The translations under genes were made by a program, and so were the position numbers. Shown here one piece after another: positions 6,314-15,652 of a stretch of DNA of 38,300 nt (the stretch's first letter is position 1; each line of letters begins with the position of its first letter). The stretch covers positions 1-38,300 of the forward strand of contig CANRFU010000007.1 of assembly GCA_947629975.1 (NCBI GenBank). The letters run 5' to 3'. Origin of the DNA: an uncultured Oscillospiraceae bacterium. GTDB lineage: Bacteria; Bacillota; Clostridia; Oscillospirales; Oscillospiraceae. The notes beneath the pieces were generated by a model, which saw nothing but the letters and a program-made list of their open reading frames with translations, searched no databases and was not told where the DNA came from.

Positions 6314-8584
6314 TCACAGGGGCCAGCTGGGGAACCAGCGGAGGAAATAGTCGTTATACCACACAGGGGTATACAGGCCGATGAGGGCGGGGTAGAACAG
6401 GGCGTACAGCCCCGCCGCGCAGCCGGTGAAGCCGTAGACCGCCAGCCGGTATCCCTTCCGCCGCCGCTCGAACATGTCGTTCATCAGGTAGGTGATGGCG
6501 AAGCAGAGGAACAGAATGGTGGGGAAATAGTGGTAGGCGAACAGGATGCGCCCGATGGGCAGCCAGGGCACGAACTGGGACAGGATGGCGATGACGATGA
6601 ACAGCCCCGCGCCGCTCTTTTTGCGGATGGTCCGGATCAGCACGGCGAAGAAGGCGGCCAGCCCCGTCCAGGACACCAGGGGGTTGTTGAAGGAGGCGAA
6701 CAGGGCCTTGGTCCCGTTGACGCTCTGGTAGTCCAGATCCCGGTAGTAGAGGATGGGCCGCCCGTCCACGATCCACTGGTACCAGTAGGAGGCGTAGGGG
6801 TGGGGGGTGTGGACCCCCTGGTGGTAGGTGAGCATAAAGTACTGGTTGTGCATCATGATGTCCACCGGGTCGTCGGAGTCGGTGGGGATGGCGTCGAAAA
6901 AGGCCTTGATCTTGTCCTCCGAGCCGCTTTCAGCGGCCTCGGCCAGATAGCTGGGCAGCTTCTCCGCCGGCCAGACGGCGGACTGGGCCGCCATGCCGGC
7001 GAAGCCGCCCTCATTCCCCCGGGCGGAGGCGTAGGGGAAGTAGGAGGCGGTGTAGATCATCAGGGGAACGATCACAAAGAACACCACCGACAGGGCGACG
7101 GTGCCCGCCACATGGACCGAGAGCCGGGGTACGTCGGGAAGTTCCAGCACCTGGTTCTCCTCGTCCCAGACGGCGGCGGACAGCTTCAGCCACTCCCGGC
7201 CCTTGAAGATCATCCCCAGCAGCCACAGCACCGCCAGCCCGACGCCCGCGTACACCACCGTCCACTTGGAGGCGCAGCCGATGCCCCAGAACAGCCCGCT
7301 GAGGAACAGAGGCAGGATGTGCCGGCGCAGCTTCGTCCCGGCGGGCACCGCCAGCCAGCGGTACATGAAGTAGTAGGACACCAGGATGAAGAACACCCCA
7401 TAGGTGTCGATGGTGGCCAGGCGTGTCTGAACCAGGTGCATGAAGTCGAAGGTGAACAGGGCCGTGCCGCACAGGGCCACAGGGGTCTTGCCGAACAGGT
7501 TTTTCAGGAAGAGATAGAGGATGGGCACCATCAGCACGCCGAACAGGGTCCCCATGAACCGCCAGCCGAAGGGCGTCATGCCGAAGATCAGGATGCCCAG
7601 GGAGATGATGAGCTTCCCCAGGGGCGGGTGGGACACCTCGTAGGGATAGATGTTCCGGAGGTGCTCATAGGCGGTGCGGGGGTGGTAGATCTCGTCGAAA
7701 TAGGCGGAGTCCATGTAGGTGGAGTGCTCCGGGACGGTGTCCTGCTCGTCGAACAGGGCGTCCGCTCCGCGGGCGGTGACCGTGAGCCGGGCGCCGTCCC
7801 CGCCGTACAGCACCAGTTCCCCCAGGTCCATGGGGAGGTGGGCGGTCTCCGGGTCGCCGGTGAGGCGGAAGTATCTGGCCTGGACGGGGGCCCCGCCCTC
7901 GACGGTGATGTGCTGCCATTTCAGCACCGCGTTGTACTCCTGCCGGATGGACTGGACGGCCCCCTCCCCGCCGGCGGGCGGCTCCGCCCAGTAGTAGGCC
8001 AGCCGGGTGGACTTGTCGGCGGTGTCCTCCCCCGGCAGCTTCTCCCGCCAGGCGCCGTTCTCCCAGACCTCGTCCGTCACGCTCAGGGCGGTCCAGGCCT
8101 CCCCGTCGGCGGACAGCTCCAGGGAGTAGTCTCCGGTCCCGATGCCGCAGTACCAGCCGAAGCCGCCCACCGTGACCTCCCGGTCCAGTTCAAAGGCGAC
8201 GGTCTCCCGCTGGTAGAAGGACTGGCAGGACTGAGGGGCCGTGAAGCTGCCCAGGCGGAAGAAGGCGGTGGCGGCGTACACCGCCGTCAGCAGCAGGATG
8301 GGCAGGACGTCCCGTCGGGTCATGGGGTGGCAGGGCAGGGTGAGGGTCATGGGCCGGTCCTCCGCCGCAGCCTCCGCCATGCTCACCCACTCCAGGGAGT
8401 GGGGCCGGGGCCTGAGACACCACCAGTAGTACACGAAAAAGGCCGCGCACACGGCGATGCCCAGAACGGCCCAGACGACGGCCGGAGACAGGCTGCCGAA
8501 AAACCAGGACAGGCCCAGGGCCGCCTGATCGAAAAACGAGTTGATCGTACCGCCGGACGAGGCGGCAAGGGCGAGAATATCCAT
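6314..8584 (-). CDS. GT39-type membrane glycosyltransferase (protein-mannosyltransferase-like) with a lectin-like insert
   Basis: A 756-residue multi-pass protein. After an N-terminal membrane helix and a cytoplasmic loop, a second helix (about 78-95) leads to an extracytoplasmic stretch of about 150 residues (113-262). That stretch reads like a discoidin or F5/8C galactose-binding domain (DYSLELSADGEAW, ARYFRLTG, DLGELVLYG). Next come the GT39 catalytic Asp297-Glu298 in FDEIYHPRTAYEHL, then SHPPLGK and about ten membrane helices. GT39 enzymes transfer mannose or a related sugar from a polyprenyl-phosphate donor to proteins or envelope polymers on the outer face. The start at 8584 follows GGAGG at 5-nt spacing; an in-frame ATG at 8638 lacks such a site. 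First gene of the operon with PHP phosphatase and rpiB. Donor and acceptor are unknown. Confidence 0.88.
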   Translation of the reverse strand: MDILALAASSGGTINSFFDQAALGLSWFFGSLSPAVVWAVLGIAVCAAFFVYYWWCLRPRPHSLEWVSMAEAAAEDRPMTLTLPCHPMTRRDVLPILLLTAVYAATAFFRLGSFTAPQSCQSFYQRETVAFELDREVTVGGFGWYCGIGTGDYSLELSADGEAWTALSVTDEVWENGAWREKLPGEDTADKSTRLAYYWAEPPAGGEGAVQSIRQEYNAVLKWQHITVEGGAPVQARYFRLTGDPETAHLPMDLGELVLYGGDGARLTVTARGADALFDEQDTVPEHSTYMDSAYFDEIYHPRTAYEHLRNIYPYEVSHPPLGKLIISLGILIFGMTPFGWRFMGTLFGVLMVPILYLFLKNLFGKTPVALCGTALFTFDFMHLVQTRLATIDTYGVFFILVSYYFMYRWLAVPAGTKLRRHILPLFLSGLFWGIGCASKWTVVYAGVGLAVLWLLGMIFKGREWLKLSAAVWDEENQVLELPDVPRLSVHVAGTVALSVVFFVIVPLMIYTASYFPYASARGNEGGFAGMAAQSAVWPAEKLPSYLAEAAESGSEDKIKAFFDAIPTDSDDPVDIMMHNQYFMLTYHQGVHTPHPYASYWYQWIVDGRPILYYRDLDYQSVNGTKALFASFNNPLVSWTGLAAFFAVLIRTIRKKSGAGLFIVIAILSQFVPWLPIGRILFAYHYFPTILFLCFAITYLMNDMFERRRKGYRLAVYGFTGCAAGLYALFYPALIGLYTPVWYNDYFLRWFPSWPL

Positions 8585-8806
8585 AACGGCCTCCAGCGAA
8601 AAATTTGACAGGCGCGGATCGTTTGCAGATACTCTCATTCTACTACGAACGGCCCGGAAAGGAAAGTACTTTTTTCCGAAATAGCGGGACCTCCCGGAGC
8701 GGAGGGCGTTCGCCCGGGCGGGTCAGCAATCCGTGAGGCGAACTGCGAAACAAAAGGGCATAATTTGCAGCCTCGGACATTCACATTTAATTTACAAACT
8801 GCCCTA

Positions 8807-8835
8807 TTGACAATTTCGGGCGGGAGTGGTACATT
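8807..8835 (+). promoter_or_regulatory. Heat-shock operon promoter
   Basis: TTGACA (8807-8812) and TACATT (8830-8835) with a 17-bp spacer, directly upstream of the CIRCE operator. The rest of the 8585-8889 gap holds no recognisable gene. The segment 8690-8740 is GC-rich with short palindromes, then the DNA becomes AT-rich towards the promoter. Confidence 0.85.
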
Positions 8836-8839
8836 ATGC

Positions 8840-8866
8840 TTAGCACTCGGAGAGATTGAGTGCTAA
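8840..8866 (+). promoter_or_regulatory. CIRCE operator (HrcA binding site)
   Basis: A perfect TTAGCACTC-N9-GAGTGCTAA (8840-8848 and 8858-8866). This is the consensus HrcA operator. It begins 4 bp after the -10 box and so covers the transcription start and early leader, the usual place for repression by HrcA. Confidence 0.98.
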
Positions 8867-8889
8867 ATCTGCGGAGAGGAGGACCCGGT

Positions 8890-9960
8890 TTGGAACTGAC
8901 CGAGCGGAAAAAGAAAATTTTGCGCGCAGTGGTGGAACGCTATATCCAGACGGCGGAGCCCATTGGGTCCAAAGCCCTTCAGGAGCTCACCGGCCTGAAC
9001 GTGTCCTCCGCCACCATCCGCAACGAGCTGGCGGATCTGACCGAACAGGGCTATCTGGAGCAGCCCCACACCTCCGCGGGGCGCGTGCCCTCTCCCAAGG
9101 GCTACCGGCTGTACGTGAACGAGCTGATGGAGGAGCAGCGGCTCAGCCTGGAGGAGACCCGGCAGATCAACGACGCGCTGCACCTGAAGATGCAGGAGTT
9201 GGACAAGGTCATCGACCAGGCGGGGCGGATGGTGTCCCAGCTGACCAACTATCCGGCCTTCGCCCTGGCGGGCAACCCGCGCCGGCCCACCATCAAGCGG
9301 TTCGACCTGATCCTGGTGGACAGCGCCTCCTTCATCGCCGTGGTGATGACCGACGGCAACGTGGTGAAAAACAAGCTGTTCCGGCTGCCCACCGACCTGT
9401 CGGAGCCCCAGCTGCAGCTGCTCACCACCCTGCTGAACGCCGCCTTTGTGGGCAAGACCCTGGATCAGCTGACCCCGGAACTCATGCGGGTGGCGGAGCA
9501 CGCCGCCGGCGCCTCCTACGGGCTCATCTCCCTGGTGGTATCCTTCGCCATGGAGGTGCTGGATTCCATGGAGAACAGCGCCGTCTACACCGCCGGCGCC
9601 AGCCACATCCTGGATCACCCGGAGTATCAGGACCTGGGCAAGGCCCAGAAGCTGATGAGTTATCTGACGGAGGAGCAGTCGCTGGCAAAGTCGCTGGCGC
9701 TGCCCGCCCTCAATGACGACGGGGCAAAGATCCTGATCGGCCCGGAAAACGTGGCCGAGGAGCTGAAGGACTCCAGCGTGGTGCTGGCCAGCTACGACAT
9801 CGGCGACGGCATGAAAGGGGTCATCGGCGTGGTGGGCCCCACCCGGATGGACTACGCCAAGGTGGCCGCCAAGCTGTCCTATGTGGCGGACGGGCTCTCC
9901 AAGCTGTTCGGCGCGCCCAAGCTGCCCCCCGTCGGGCCCGACAAGGAGAAGGAGGAGTAA
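8890..9960 (+). CDS. hrcA: Heat-inducible transcription repressor HrcA
   Basis: A 356-residue repressor that binds CIRCE and is kept active by GroEL. The N-terminal winged helix spans about 1-75, with ERYIQTAEPIGSKAL and SSATIRNELADLTEQGYLEQPHTSAGR in two adjoining pieces. A GAF-like dimerisation part follows, and the C-terminal DGMKGVIGVVGPTRMDYAKV is a family hallmark. The likely start is TTG at 8890, because AGGAGG (8877-8882) lies 7 nt before it. A GTG at 8860 is inside the CIRCE palindrome, so starting there would put the operator in the coding region. Autoregulated first gene of hrcA-grpE-dnaK-dnaJ, 6 nt from grpE. Confidence 0.96.
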   Translation: MELTERKKKILRAVVERYIQTAEPIGSKALQELTGLNVSSATIRNELADLTEQGYLEQPHTSAGRVPSPKGYRLYVNELMEEQRLSLEETRQINDALHLKMQELDKVIDQAGRMVSQLTNYPAFALAGNPRRPTIKRFDLILVDSASFIAVVMTDGNVVKNKLFRLPTDLSEPQLQLLTTLLNAAFVGKTLDQLTPELMRVAEHAAGASYGLISLVVSFAMEVLDSMENSAVYTAGASHILDHPEYQDLGKAQKLMSYLTEEQSLAKSLALPALNDDGAKILIGPENVAEELKDSSVVLASYDIGDGMKGVIGVVGPTRMDYAKVAAKLSYVADGLSKLFGAPKLPPVGPDKEKEE

Positions 9961-9966
9961 ACACCC

Positions 9967-10518
9967 ATGTCTGATAAAAAGAAAAAGCACGACAAGGCCA
10001 AGCCCGAGCAGCCCTCCGAGGTCAGGGAGGAGCAGCCCCGGCAGGAGGAGCCCCCCAGGGAGGAAGCGCCCAGGCAGGAGCCGCCGAAGGACGACAGCGC
10101 CGAAAAGCTGGCCGCCGCCGAGGACAAATACCTCCGCCTGGCCGCCGAGTATGACAACTACCGCAAGCGCACCGCCAAGGAGAAGGAGGCCATCTGGTCC
10201 GACGCCAAGGCCCAGACCGTGACCGCGTTCCTGCCGGTATACGACAATCTGGAGCGGGCGCTGAAGCAGGAGACCGCCGACGACGCCTTCAAAAAGGGCG
10301 TGGAGATGACCATGAAGGGCCTCCGGGACGCGCTGACCAATCTGGGGGTGGAGGTCATCCCCGCCATGGGCGAGACCTTCGACCCCAACCGCCACAACGC
10401 GGTGATGCATGTGGAGGATGAGAGCGCCGGGGAGAACACCATCGTGGACGTGTTCCAGCAGGGGTTCATCTGCGGAGAGAAGGTCATCCGCTTTGCCATG
10501 GTCAAAGTGGCAAATTAG
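9967..10518 (+). CDS. grpE: Nucleotide exchange factor GrpE
   Basis: A 183-residue DnaK partner that speeds ADP release. The first 40 or so residues are charged and low in complexity (repeated Lys, Glu, Pro, Arg and Gln), as is common in GrpE tails. Residues about 45-105 form the long dimerising helix (AEYDNYRKRTAKEKE). The C-terminal beta-wing carries the signature GVEVIPAMGETFDPNRHNAV and ends VIRFAMVKVAN. The ribosome site GGAGAAGGAGGAG lies within the last hrcA codons, and the gap is only 6 nt, so translation is probably coupled. An 87-nt gap with a hairpin separates it from dnaK. Confidence 0.96.
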   Translation: MSDKKKKHDKAKPEQPSEVREEQPRQEEPPREEAPRQEPPKDDSAEKLAAAEDKYLRLAAEYDNYRKRTAKEKEAIWSDAKAQTVTAFLPVYDNLERALKQETADDAFKKGVEMTMKGLRDALTNLGVEVIPAMGETFDPNRHNAVMHVEDESAGENTIVDVFQQGFICGEKVIRFAMVKVAN

Positions 10519-10537
10519 GCTGCCGGTCCTTCCCGGC

Positions 10538-10559
10538 GGGCCGCCGAGGGCGGCGGCCC
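10538..10559 (+). repeat. GC-rich hairpin between grpE and dnaK
   Basis: A 9-bp perfect stem GGGCCGCCG/CGGCGGCCC (10538-10546 and 10551-10559) with loop AGGG, followed by CTACA and no T run. It is not a standard terminator. It resembles the short GC-rich palindromes scattered between genes in GC-rich Clostridia, and could also act as an mRNA processing or stability element. Confidence 0.55.
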
Positions 10560-10605
10560 CTACAAATTCGTTAAAAACAAATTTCGATAAATGGAGGAAA
10601 CAACA

Positions 10606-12477
<1,872 letters not shown>

Positions 12478-12504
12478 GATATCCGACCATTCCGATACAC
12501 CGTG

Positions 12505-12527
12505 AAGGCGGGGCTCTGCCCCGCCTT
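12505..12527 (+). terminator. Strong hairpin between dnaK and dnaJ (partial attenuator or processing site)
   Basis: A 10-bp perfect stem AAGGCGGGGC/GCCCCGCCTT with a 3-nt loop (12505-12514 and 12518-12527). There is no T run after it, so it should not stop transcription fully. It may stabilise the dnaK 3' end or lower dnaJ expression relative to dnaK. Confidence 0.5.
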
Positions 12528-12558
12528 GCGCGGCGTTATCCGCAAAGCTGGTGAACAT

Positions 12559-13731
12559 ATGGCTGACCAAAAACGAGATTACTACGAGGTGCTGGGGCTG
12601 TCCAAGAGCGCCTCTGACGAGGAGATCAAAAAGGCCTACCGCAAGCTGGCCAAGAAGTACCACCCCGACATGAACCCCGATGACAAGACCGCCGAGGCCA
12701 AGTTCAAAGAGGTCAACGAGGCATATGAGATCCTGTCCGACAGGGACAAGAGGGCCCGGTACGACCAGTTCGGCTTCGCGGGGGTGGACCCCAGCTTCGG
12801 CGCGGGGGCCGGCGGCCCCGGCGGCTTCGGCTTCGACATGGGGGATCTGGACCTGGGCGACATCTTCGGCTCCTTCTTCGGCGGGGGCTTTGGGGGCGGC
12901 TTCGGCGGCGGAGGCCGGCGGGCCAACCCCAGCGGCCCCCAGAAGGGAGCCTCCCTCCGGGCGGGGCTGACCATCGACTTTATGGAGGCCATGGCCGGCT
13001 GCGACAAGGAGATCGGCCTCAACCGGGCGGAGAACTGCCCCGACTGCGGCGGCTCCGGCGCAGCCCCCGGCACCAGCCCCGAGATTTGCCCCGACTGCCG
13101 GGGAGCGGGCCAGGTGCGGATGCAGCGGCAGACCATCATGGGCTCGGTCACCACCGTGGGGGAGTGCCCCCGGTGCCACGGCCGGGGCAAGATCGTCAAG
13201 AACCCCTGCAAGTCCTGCGGCGGCAACGGCCAGGTCACCCGCCACCGGAAGATCAAGATCCATATCCCCGCGGGCATCGACAACGGCCAGACCATCCCCA
13301 TCCGGGGAGAGGGCAGCGGCGGCGTCAACGGCGGCCCCGCCGGCGACCTGTTGGTGGTGGTGTCCGTCCGGCCAGACGCCCGGTTCCGCCGGGAGGGGGA
13401 TGACCTCTACCTGGAGCAGCCGGTGTCCTTCACCCAGGCGGCTCTGGGCGCGGAGCTGCAGATCGACACCATCGACGGCAAGGTGAAGTACAACCTGCCC
13501 GCCGGCACCCAGCCCGGGGCGGTGTTCCGTCTCCGGGGCAAGGGCGCCCCCAATGTGAACGGCTACGGCCGGGGCGACCAGTACGTCACCGTGCGGCTGG
13601 AGGTGCCCCGGAACCTCAACGCCCAGCAGCGGGAGGCCCTCCGGGCCTTCGCCGAGGCCATGGGAGAGGAGGCCGGGGAGGACTCCAACCCCATGCGGGA
13701 CTTCTTCGGCAAAAAGAAAAGGAAAAAATGA
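12559..13731 (+). CDS. dnaJ: Chaperone DnaJ (Hsp40)
   Basis: A 390-residue full-length type I DnaJ. The J domain (about 1-72) has DYYEVLGL and the YHPD loop, which stimulates DnaK ATPase. A Gly/Phe-rich region (about 78-130) follows. The zinc domain (about 160-235) has four CxxCxGxG motifs: [24 protein letters not shown] and CKSCGGNG. The rest is the two-part substrate-binding domain. The start at 12559 (ATGGCTGACC) is where family similarity begins; an upstream in-frame ATG at 12502 would read through the intergenic hairpin. The ribosome site is weak (GGTGAA), which together with the hairpin suggests lower output than dnaK. Last gene of the operon, followed at once by a terminator. Confidence 0.97.
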   Translation: MADQKRDYYEVLGLSKSASDEEIKKAYRKLAKKYHPDMNPDDKTAEAKFKEVNEAYEILSDRDKRARYDQFGFAGVDPSFGAGAGGPGGFGFDMGDLDLGDIFGSFFGGGFGGGFGGGGRRANPSGPQKGASLRAGLTIDFMEAMAGCDKEIGLNRAENCPDCGGSGAAPGTSPEICPDCRGAGQVRMQRQTIMGSVTTVGECPRCHGRGKIVKNPCKSCGGNGQVTRHRKIKIHIPAGIDNGQTIPIRGEGSGGVNGGPAGDLLVVVSVRPDARFRREGDDLYLEQPVSFTQAALGAELQIDTIDGKVKYNLPAGTQPGAVFRLRGKGAPNVNGYGRGDQYVTVRLEVPRNLNAQQREALRAFAEAMGEEAGEDSNPMRDFFGKKKRKK

Positions 13732-13733
13732 CG

Positions 13734-13764
13734 AACGCCTCCGGCTCAATGCCGGAGGCGTTTT
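13734..13764 (+). terminator. Terminator of the heat-shock operon
   Basis: A 12-bp stem AACGCCTCCGGC/GCCGGAGGCGTT (13734-13745 and 13751-13762) with a 5-nt loop, ending in TTTT. It starts two bases after the dnaJ stop codon. Confidence 0.88.
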
Positions 13765-13782
13765 CGCGCGTCTGAGGGGGGG

Positions 13783-14193
13783 TCACTCGCAGTCCACGGT
13801 GATGTTGTCGGTCCCGTGGGCCTCGAACTCGTCGATATAGGCGTCGATGCGCTGGGTCAGCTCGTCGTAGTTGCTCTCGTCGATGGGCACGTCGTCCATG
13901 TCCCGGCGGGCCAGGTCCTCCGCCAGGATCTCAAAGAATACGTTGTTCTCGTAGTCCATGATGGCCTCGTGGATGCCGCCCTCCGCGAAGGCGCGGGAGG
14001 GGATGATCTCCCCCTGGTACTCCTCCGCCAGGGTGGTCATGCCCTCCTGGGCCGCCTTGGCGAACAGGAGGCTCTCCACCTCGTCGTAGTCCTTGAAGCG
14101 GTCCTCCCCCCGGGTGGAGTTGAGGATCCAGTTCCCGATATATACCATGTCCAGCAGGCGCCGAAGCTGCTTGCGGCTGAGTTCCAGTTCCAT
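13783..14193 (-). CDS. Hypothetical acidic protein
   Basis: A 136-residue soluble protein that I do not recognise. It is predicted mostly helical and strongly acidic at the C terminus, and has no signal peptide, membrane segment or catalytic motif. The N-terminal third (ELELSRKQLRRLLDMVYIGNWILN) is amphipathic, and about 35-50 is a charged loop. Evidence that it is real: a strong AGGAGGT ribosome site, a good promoter at 14245-14272, and codon use like its neighbours. It stands alone, convergent with dnaJ and divergent from the OB-fold gene. Similar short proteins with an N-terminal YIGNWILNS stretch may exist in other Clostridia, but I cannot name a family. Confidence 0.8.
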   Translation of the reverse strand: MELELSRKQLRRLLDMVYIGNWILNSTRGEDRFKDYDEVESLLFAKAAQEGMTTLAEEYQGEIIPSRAFAEGGIHEAIMDYENNVFFEILAEDLARRDMDDVPIDESNYDELTQRIDAYIDEFEAHGTDNITVDCE

Positions 14194-14244
14194 TTGTCAG
14201 ACCTCCTTTGCCGGGGGATCCCGGCTCTCCCTGATCCTCTCTAT

Positions 14245-14272
14245 TTTATACACCTTTTTCTCCGGTTGTCAA
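14245..14272 (-). promoter_or_regulatory. Promoter of the acidic hypothetical protein
   Basis: On the minus strand TTGACA (14267-14272), a 16-bp spacer and TATAAA (14245-14250), about 50 bp upstream of the start at 14193. Confidence 0.7.
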
Positions 14273-14312
14273 TGGGCATACTTGGCTCTCCGGGCGCATA
14301 TAGTCAGGGCAG

Positions 14313-14960
14313 ATGCCATTGACGGAGGCGGATCGATCGCTTATGGAGGAATACAGAGGGGAAAACAGGATCATTCTGCGGGGACAGGTGGCGGGAGCGC
14401 CCGCCCTGTCCCACCGGAACCACGGGATCGACTACTACATCGCGCCCTTCCGGGTGCCCCGTTTGTCCGGAACGGACGACACTCTGAACCTGGTGGCGGC
14501 GGCGCCCGACCCCGCCCTGTGGGCGCCCGGGCGGTGGCTGTCCGTCCAGGGGGAGGTGCGCTCCTATAACAACCGCTCGGGGCAGGGGAGCAAGCTGGTG
14601 GTCACCGTGCTGGTGCGCGAGGCCGCCCCGGCGGAGGAGGAGACCGGCGAAAACCGGCTGGTCCTGGCGGGGGCCCTCTGCCGCAAGCCGGTGGTCCGGC
14701 GCACCCCCCTGGGCCGGGAGATCTGCGATCTGCTGCTGGCCGTCAACCGGCCCTACGGCCGGGCGGACTACCTGCCCTGCATCGCCTGGGGTTCCCTGGC
14801 CGCCCACTGCGGGGAGCTGGACGTGGGCGGCAGGCTCCGGTTGGAGGGCCGCCTCCAGAGCCGGCAGTATCGCAAAGTCATCGACGGGGAACAGGTCACC
14901 CGCACCGCCTTTGAGGTGTCGGTGATGAACCTGCTGCCCGAGGAGGACGATCCTCAGTAG
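14313..14960 (+). CDS. Tandem OB-fold, single-stranded DNA-binding-like protein
   Basis: A protein of up to 215 residues with two SSB-type OB folds in a row. Fold one (about 18-100) has RIILRGQVAGAPALSHR, then FRVPR and WLSVQGEVRSY. Fold two (about 112-208) has RLVLAGALCRKPVVRRTPLGREICDLLLAV, in adjoining parts, then CIAWG, GRLRLEGRLQSRQY and FEVSVMNL. This is the strand order of SSB and PriB. It lacks the acidic C-terminal tip of housekeeping SSB that recruits partners. It could bind ssDNA or, in degenerate form, act in recombination or repair; its neighbour across the strand is a uracil-DNA glycosylase. The start is uncertain: ATG 14313 or ATG 14343, neither with a well-spaced ribosome site. 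Its last 7 bases overlap the convergent glycosylase gene. Confidence 0.75.
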   Translation: MPLTEADRSLMEEYRGENRIILRGQVAGAPALSHRNHGIDYYIAPFRVPRLSGTDDTLNLVAAAPDPALWAPGRWLSVQGEVRSYNNRSGQGSKLVVTVLVREAAPAEEETGENRLVLAGALCRKPVVRRTPLGREICDLLLAVNRPYGRADYLPCIAWGSLAAHCGELDVGGRLRLEGRLQSRQYRKVIDGEQVTRTAFEVSVMNLLPEEDDPQ

Positions 14961-15526
14961 GTGCGGCTGCATACTTCCCGGATCTTGGCCCGGATGGCCC
15001 GCAGATCGGCAAAGGTCTCGGGCCGCTTGTCCGGGTCCCGGAGGAGGGCGGCGGGGTGGTAGATGGCGGTGCGCCAGATGCCGTCGTCCAGCCGGAACCA
15101 CTGGCCGTGCTCACGGGTGATCCTGAAGTCGGGCTTGATGAGCCGCATGGCGGCGATCCGCCCCAGGCACACCATGATCTTTGGCCGCACCAGGCCGATC
15201 TGCTCCTCCAGGTAGCCGATGCAGGCGTCCTGTTCGGTGTTCAGGGGGTCCCGGTTTTTGGGCGGGCGGCATTTGACGATGTTGGTGATGTAGAAGTTCT
15301 TTTTGCGGTCCAGGCCGATGAGGGACAGCATCTCGTCCAGCAGCTGGCCGCCCTTTCCCACGAAGGGCTCCCCCTGGAGGTCCTCGTTCTCACCGGGGCC
15401 CTCGCCCACGAACATGACCTCCGCGTCCCGCAGGCCGCCCTCGAACACCACGTTGGTCCTGGTGTCCGCCAGAGCGCAGCGCTGGCAGGCCATACAGCGT
15501 CCCCGCAATTCTTCCCAAGTTCCCAT
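14954..15526 (-). CDS. Uracil-DNA glycosylase, family 4 (Fe-S type)
   Basis: A 190-residue enzyme that excises uracil from DNA to begin base excision repair. The N-terminal CMACQRCALADTR provides two cluster cysteines, and the family's active-site motif is GEGPGENEDLQGEPFVGKGG. Further signs are YITNIVKCRPPKNRDP (third cluster Cys) and CIGYLEEQ (probable fourth), while the catalytic-loop motif HPAALLR is near the C terminus. This four-cysteine layout defines family 4, known from thermophiles and many Clostridia. AGGAGGT precedes the ATG. Its promoter is at 15554-15562. It converges on, and overlaps by 7 nt, the OB-fold gene. Confidence 0.92.
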   Translation of the reverse strand: MGTWEELRGRCMACQRCALADTRTNVVFEGGLRDAEVMFVGEGPGENEDLQGEPFVGKGGQLLDEMLSLIGLDRKKNFYITNIVKCRPPKNRDPLNTEQDACIGYLEEQIGLVRPKIMVCLGRIAAMRLIKPDFRITREHGQWFRLDDGIWRTAIYHPAALLRDPDKRPETFADLRAIRAKIREVCSRTY

Positions 15527-15553
15527 GGAGCGGACCTCCTTTGCTTTTTAGAC

Positions 15554-15562
15554 ATTATAACA
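15554..15562 (-). promoter_or_regulatory. Extended -10 promoter of the glycosylase gene
   Basis: TGTTATAAT on the minus strand (TG-N-TATAAT), 28 bp before the start codon. No good -35 box is seen, as is usual for extended -10 promoters. Confidence 0.6.
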
Positions 15563-15617
15563 CAACGCCGCGCCGATGGCTATGGAAAGTTTGGAGATTT
15601 GGTTTGCAAGGCTTGCC

Positions 15618-15646
15618 TTGACAAAATGCAAAACCGGCGCTATAAT
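15618..15646 (+). promoter_or_regulatory. Consensus promoter of the aspS2-gatCAB operon
   Basis: TTGACA (15618-15623), a 17-bp spacer and TATAAT (15641-15646): both boxes are exact consensus. The start would be near 15653, immediately before the T-box leader. Confidence 0.92.
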
Positions 15647-15652
15647 TTCACT

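Noticed and set aside
5498-8608. A 1036-codon open frame on the plus strand, antisense to the mannosyltransferase operon
   Set aside because: Same cause. It reads as repetitive Gly/Gln/Val/Pro sequence with no domain and no promoter.
8690-8740. Inverted repeats upstream of the heat-shock promoter as a second operator
   Set aside because: The repeats are imperfect and GC-rich, lie 70 bp or more upstream of the -35 box and do not match CIRCE or another known operator.
14245-14304. A plus-strand -35/-10 pair for the OB-fold gene
   Set aside because: The TATAGT box has no -35 element at 16-18 bp (TTGTCA is 27 bp away), so only a possible -10 is mentioned.
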